A stretch of 64,000 nucleotides of DNA, from NCBI RefSeq assembly GCF_900177415.1, contig NZ_FXAF01000008.1, positions 62,001-126,000 on the forward strand. Reading direction: 5' to 3'. A program made the translations under genes and the position numbers. Source of the DNA: Xaviernesmea oryzae. Its GTDB lineage: Bacteria > Pseudomonadota > Alphaproteobacteria > Rhizobiales > Rhizobiaceae. The notes under the pieces were generated by a model. That model worked only from the letters and a program-made list of their open reading frames with translations, ran no database searches and was not told the origin of the DNA. This document shows positions 60,359 to 64,000 of the stretch, piece after piece; within the stretch, counting starts at the first letter, position 1, and each line of letters starts with the position of its first letter.

Positions 60359-62377
60359 CTACTCGAACTCCATGATCAGCTCGTCCACGGCCAGGCTCTG
60401 GCCGGCGCTGGCGGCGACGCGTTTGACCACGCCCTTGCGCTCCGCCTTCAGCACGTTCTCCATCTTCATCGCCTCGACGGTCGCCAGCGTCTGGCCGGCC
60501 TCGACCGCATCGCCCATCTTGACGGCAACGGAGGTGATGACGCCCGGCATCGGGCAGAGCAGCATCTTCGACGTGTCGGGCGGCAGCTTTTTCGGCATCA
60601 GGCGCGCGAGCTCGGCGACACGCAGAGAGCGGACGTGGGCGGTCACATCCATGCCGCGCCAGCGGAGCCGGATCGCGGAACCGATCAGGTTCACCTTCAC
60701 GCCCATCGTTTCGCCGCCCCTCTTCGAGCCGCCCAGATGGAAGGCCGCGTGGCTCCGGCCCGGCAGCCAGCCGCTTGCGGCGGACAGCCGCGTACCGTCG
60801 GCAAAGACGACGGTTGCTCCGTCGGAGGTCGTTTCGAGCGTGACCATCTCCTCGAAGCCGGCAAGCGCCACGATCCATTCTCTGCCGACGACCCGGCGGT
60901 GGTTTCCGATCGTGCCGGAGATCCGCACCGCCCGCTCCTGGAGCGTTTGATTGACGAGGGCCGCGATGGCGGCGAGCTTTCGGGCGGCGGCCTCATCCGG
61001 CTGCACGCCGGCAAAACCTTCCGGAAATTCCTCGGCGATATAGGCGGTGGTGAGCTTGCCGGAACGGAACCGTTCCTGGCCCATGACGGCCGAGAGGAAG
61101 GGCAGGTTGTGGCCGATGCCCTCGACCTCGAAATCGTCGAGCGCCGCGCCCATGGCCTCGATCGCCTTCAGGCGGTCCGGAGCCCAGGTGCAGAGCTTGG
61201 CGATCATCGGGTCGTAATACATCGAGATCTCGCCGCCTTCGAAGACGCCTGTATCGTTGCGGACCACCGTGCCGTCGTCCTGTTTGCCTTCCGCGGGCGG
61301 GCGATAGCGCGTGAGCCGGCCGATGGAGGGCAGGAAATTACGGTAAGGGTCTTCGGCATAAAGCCGGCTTTCGATCGCCCAGCCGGCGAGCTTCACGTCG
61401 TCCTGGCCGAAGGCGAGCTTCTCGCCGGCCGCGACGCGGATCATCTGCTCGACGAGATCGATGCCGGTGACGAGTTCGGTCACCGGATGCTCCACCTGCA
61501 GGCGGGTGTTCATTTCCAGGAAGTAGAATTGGCGGGCGCCGTCGACGATGAATTCCACCGTGCCGGCGGAGAAATAACCGACGGCTTTCGCGAGCGCCAC
61601 CGCCTGTTCGCCCATGGCTTTCCGCATCGCCGCGTCGAGGAAAGGCGACGGCGCCTCCTCGATGACCTTCTGGTTGCGCCGCTGGATGGAGCATTCGCGC
61701 TCGCCGAGATAGAGCGTGTTGCGGTGCCTGTCTCCCAGCACCTGGATTTCGATATGGCGCGGCTGATCGACGAATTTCTCGATGAAGATGCGGTCGTCGC
61801 CGAAGGAGCTCTTCGCCTCGTTACGGGAGGACTGGAAACCTTCCCGCGCTTCCGCATCGTTCCAGGCGATACGCATGCCCTTGCCGCCGCCGCCGGCCGA
61901 CGCCTTGATCATCACCGGATAGCCGATCGACGCGGCGATCCTCACCGCCTCGTCGGCATCCTCGATCAGGCCCATATGGCCGGGCACCGTGTTGACGCCG
62001 GCCTCCGCCGCGATCCTCTTCGAGGTGATCTTGTCGCCCATCGCTTCGATCGCTTTCACCGGCGGGCCGATGAAGGCGACGCCCGCCTTTTCCAGGGCGG
62101 CGGCGAAGGCCGGATTTTCGGAGAGGAAGCCGTAGCCCGGATGCACCGCATCGGCGCCGGTCTTCCTGATCGCCTCAAGGATCTTGTCGATGACGATGTA
62201 GGACTGGGACGAAGGCGCCGGGCCGATATGCACTGCTTCGTCGGCCATGCGGACATGCAGCGCATCCCGGTCGGCATCCGAATAGACGGCGACCGTCGCA
62301 ATGCCCATTTTCTTCGCCGTCCTGATGACCCGGACTGCGATCTCGCCGCGGTTGGCGATCAGGATTTTGGAGATCAT
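60359..62377 (-). CDS. pccA: Propionyl-CoA carboxylase alpha subunit
   Basis: A 672-residue biotin carboxylase subunit. Order: biotin carboxylase N-domain ('ILIANRGEIAVRVIRTAKK'), ATP-grasp ('IKASAGGGGKGMRIAW'), C-domain ('EMNTRLQVEHPVTELVTG'), a linker typical of propionyl-CoA carboxylase and the C-terminal biotinyl domain with biotin Lys in 'VEAMKMEN' (about residue 637). It forms methylmalonyl-CoA with a PccB subunit. The usual neighbour pccB is not adjacent here: the gene upstream is a metal importer. The leader at 62378-62450 contains an inverted repeat. Confidence 0.95.
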   Translation of the reverse strand: MISKILIANRGEIAVRVIRTAKKMGIATVAVYSDADRDALHVRMADEAVHIGPAPSSQSYIVIDKILEAIRKTGADAVHPGYGFLSENPAFAAALEKAGVAFIGPPVKAIEAMGDKITSKRIAAEAGVNTVPGHMGLIEDADEAVRIAASIGYPVMIKASAGGGGKGMRIAWNDAEAREGFQSSRNEAKSSFGDDRIFIEKFVDQPRHIEIQVLGDRHRNTLYLGERECSIQRRNQKVIEEAPSPFLDAAMRKAMGEQAVALAKAVGYFSAGTVEFIVDGARQFYFLEMNTRLQVEHPVTELVTGIDLVEQMIRVAAGEKLAFGQDDVKLAGWAIESRLYAEDPYRNFLPSIGRLTRYRPPAEGKQDDGTVVRNDTGVFEGGEISMYYDPMIAKLCTWAPDRLKAIEAMGAALDDFEVEGIGHNLPFLSAVMGQERFRSGKLTTAYIAEEFPEGFAGVQPDEAAARKLAAIAALVNQTLQERAVRISGTIGNHRRVVGREWIVALAGFEEMVTLETTSDGATVVFADGTRLSAASGWLPGRSHAAFHLGGSKRGGETMGVKVNLIGSAIRLRWRGMDVTAHVRSLRVAELARLMPKKLPPDTSKMLLCPMPGVITSVAVKMGDAVEAGQTLATVEAMKMENVLKAERKGVVKRVAASAGQSLAVDELIMEFE

Positions 62378-62406
62378 GGACTAATTCCTCTACAGCAGGC
62401 GAGATC

Positions 62407-62429
62407 AAAGCGCGATCGTATCGTGCTTT
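62407..62429 (-). repeat. Inverted repeat in the pccA leader
   Basis: AAAGCGCGAT-CGT-ATCGTGCTTT: arms match at 9 of 10 positions with a 3-base centre, 30 bases before the pccA ATG. It could be a regulator site or a small hairpin followed by a U run on the plus strand ('CTTTTTCC'). Confidence 0.4.
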
Positions 62430-62641
62430 TTCCAATGGGTCGTCACCTGCTTTTTGTAGCGTTTCCAACGCGCTGCGAAAACCGTCGAGAATGCGCCTTT
62501 GTGAAATTATGGAAATAGCGGATATGAAAAGGTGAATTCGTAAATGGCAGCGGGCAAGGCGACACAAAGCAACTGGCCGACATGCCCGACGGGGTCCGGT
62601 ATCTGTCAGGTCAAGACCGAGATCGACGCCCCCTGAAGCAG

Positions 62642-62666
62642 GACTGCCCGGGCTCTCCGGGCAGTC
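62642..62666 (-). terminator. Stem-loop after the metal-binding protein gene
   Basis: GACTGCCCGG and CCGGGCAGTC form a perfect 10-bp stem with a 5-base loop, 7 bases past the stop at 62674. It lacks a strong U run but is a likely transcription end for the metal importer operon. Confidence 0.55.
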
Positions 62667-62673
62667 GCCGCGA

Positions 62674-63630
62674 TCAACTGCCGAGAATGGCCGACCTGAT
62701 CGTCTCCACATTGCTGCGGAACATGTCGATATACGTGGAAGCCGGACCGTCCGGGCCGGAGAGCGCGTCGGAATAGAGCGTGCCGCCGACCTTCAGGCCG
62801 GTTTCGTTGGCAATCTGCTCGATCAAGCGCGGATTGCTGATGTTCTCGACGAAGATCGCCGACGCCTTGTCTTCCTTCACCTGGTCGACAAGCTTTGCGA
62901 CGTCGGCCGCGGACGCCTCCGCTTCCGTGGAAATGCCTTCCGGAGCGATGAACTTCAGGCCGTAATCACGCTCGAAATATCCAAAGGCGTCATGCGAGGT
63001 GATGATCGTGCGCCTGTCTTCGGGGATGGAGGCGATCGCCGCCTTCACTTCGGTCTCCAGCTCGCCGAGCTTTGCGACATAGGCTTCGGAATTGGCCGTA
63101 TAGGTGGCGCAGCCGGCGCTGTCCGCCTCGCAGAAGGCGCCGGCGATGTTCTTCACATAGATTTCCGCGGCGTCGATCGACTGCCAGGCATGAGGATCGA
63201 ATTCGCCATGATGATGCCCTTCGTGATCGTGGCCGGCCGCGGCATGTTCCCCACCTTCGTTGTGATGATGCTCTTCTTCCGCCGACTTCAGCGGCTCGAC
63301 GCCCTTGCTCACCTCGACGACCGGGGCCTTGGCGCCGCTCGCCTCGATCAGACGCGACATGAAGCCTTCGAGTTGCAGTCCGTTGACGAGAATGACGTCG
63401 GCCTGCTCCAGGGTTGCGGCGTCGGCGGGGCGCGGTTCGTAGACATGCGCATCGCCATCGATCGGCACCAGCGTCGAGACCTCCACCCGATCGCCGCCGA
63501 CATTCTTCGCGAAGTCGGCGATGATGGAGAAACTGGCGACGACTTTGAGCTCGGCGGCCGAGGCCGTAGACGCGAGCCCGCCGAGCGTGACGAGGCTGGC
63601 ATAGGTTGCAAAACGCAAGGTCCTGAACAT
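62674..63630 (-). CDS. Zinc-type metal ABC transporter substrate-binding protein (AztC/ZnuA-like)
   Basis: A 318-residue cluster A-I binding protein. A signal peptide ends near 'STASAAELKVV'. Metal ligands of the TroA fold are visible: His in 'DGDAHVYEP', His in 'FDPHAWQSI', His in 'ITSHDAFGYF' and Asp in 'LYSDALSGPDGPA'. A His-rich loop ('HHHNEGGEHAAAGHDHEG', about residues 122-140) is typical of zinc-specific members. The ATG at 63630 follows AGAAGGAGA. It is downstream of the permease gene (19 bases) and would feed zinc to it. The closing 'YSDALSGPDG' resembles AztC more than ZnuA, but no AztD-like gene follows. Confidence 0.9.
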   Translation of the reverse strand: MFRTLRFATYASLVTLGGLASTASAAELKVVASFSIIADFAKNVGGDRVEVSTLVPIDGDAHVYEPRPADAATLEQADVILVNGLQLEGFMSRLIEASGAKAPVVEVSKGVEPLKSAEEEHHHNEGGEHAAAGHDHEGHHHGEFDPHAWQSIDAAEIYVKNIAGAFCEADSAGCATYTANSEAYVAKLGELETEVKAAIASIPEDRRTIITSHDAFGYFERDYGLKFIAPEGISTEAEASAADVAKLVDQVKEDKASAIFVENISNPRLIEQIANETGLKVGGTLYSDALSGPDGPASTYIDMFRSNVETIRSAILGS

Positions 63631-63649
63631 GGAAATCTCCTTCTGTTGA

Positions 63650-64000
63650 TCAGGCGGTCTTATGGCTGCGGGAGGGAACAGCGCTGGCGAGCATGCCTCT
63701 TCGGCCAAAAAGTGCGGAAAGGACGTAGGCGGCGCCGGCGACCATGATGATTGCCGGCCCCGACGGCATGGATGCGTGGTAGGACAGCAGGAGGCCGGTC
63801 ACCGACGAGATGACGGCGATGGCGACCGCGATCAGGCAGAGGGCGCGCACGTCGTTCGACCAGAACCGGGCCGCCACCGCGGGCAGCATCATCAGACCGA
63901 CCGAAAGCAGCGTGCCCAGCGCCTGGAAGCCGCCGACCAGATTGAGCACGACCAGCACGAGGAACAACAGGTGCACCGGGCCGCCGATGCGGCTGACCGA
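63650..64000 (-). CDS. Metal ABC transporter permease (ABC-3 type), C-terminal part
   Basis: The gene continues past the right edge of the window; the last 116 residues are seen. They match the end of ABC-3 family permeases of zinc/manganese importers: 'GGFQALGTLLSVGLMMLPA', 'FWSNDVRALCLIAVAIA' and the final membrane spans. It pairs with the binding protein encoded 19 bases downstream. The ATPase gene is presumably beyond the window. Confidence 0.9.
   Translation of the reverse strand, partial: SVSRIGGPVHLLFLVLVVLNLVGGFQALGTLLSVGLMMLPAVAARFWSNDVRALCLIAVAIAVISSVTGLLLSYHASMPSGPAIIMVAGAAYVLSALFGRRGMLASAVPSRSHKTA

Overview
This window looks like a piece of a high-GC alphaproteobacterial genome, most likely Rhizobiaceae (Rhizobium, Sinorhizobium/Ensifer or Shinella type). 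The signs are densely packed, often ATGA-overlapping ABC-transporter operons, a GCG_CRPN-type small secreted protein, CHASE2 adenylate cyclase, and propionyl-CoA carboxylase and methylmalonyl-CoA mutase genes. No rRNA, tRNA, insertion sequence, phage or CRISPR array was recognised.

Bases 1-11300 hold two carbohydrate systems. A rightward operon (cut by the window start) has a sugar-binding protein, two permeases and a mandelate-racemase-type enolase-superfamily enzyme. It converges on a leftward operon with a MocA-type dehydrogenase, a sugar isomerase, a binding protein, two permeases and one MalK/UgpC-type ATPase. A divergent LacI regulator and two palindromic operators lie at the promoter of the leftward operon. 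Bases 11300-20300 hold a LysR regulator and a divergent peptide-uptake operon (binding protein, two permeases, fused double ATPase) that also carries a CapA-like protein and peptidase T. Bases 20300-35500 hold a second, leftward ten-gene peptide operon: two permeases, fused ATPase, binding protein, two HyuA/DUF917 pairs in mirrored order, an isoaspartyl peptidase gene broken by an in-frame stop, and an M19 dipeptidase. It faces a MalT-like LuxR regulator.

Bases 35600-42000 hold the most unusual block. A 1211-residue FecR-TPR-beta-barrel protein is translationally coupled to a CHASE2 adenylate cyclase. A divergent small membrane protein has the hallmarks of the Pycsar effector family (PF18967, formerly DUF5706). 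A coding-poor stretch of about 2.5 kb follows. Next come a hybrid histidine kinase overlapping a two-domain KaiC-like ATPase, another stretch with few or no genes, a secreted tannase/feruloyl esterase, and a small GCG_CRPN protein.

Bases 51400-56800 form a self-contained sigma-54 circuit: NtrC/DctD-type regulator, sensor kinase, two matched palindromic activator sites, a near-perfect -24/-12 promoter, and an OFA-family MFS transporter. The right end carries the propionate route (pccA, scpA) with a ParDE-type toxin-antitoxin pair between the two genes, then a zinc-type ABC importer (binding protein and the end of its permease) running off the window.
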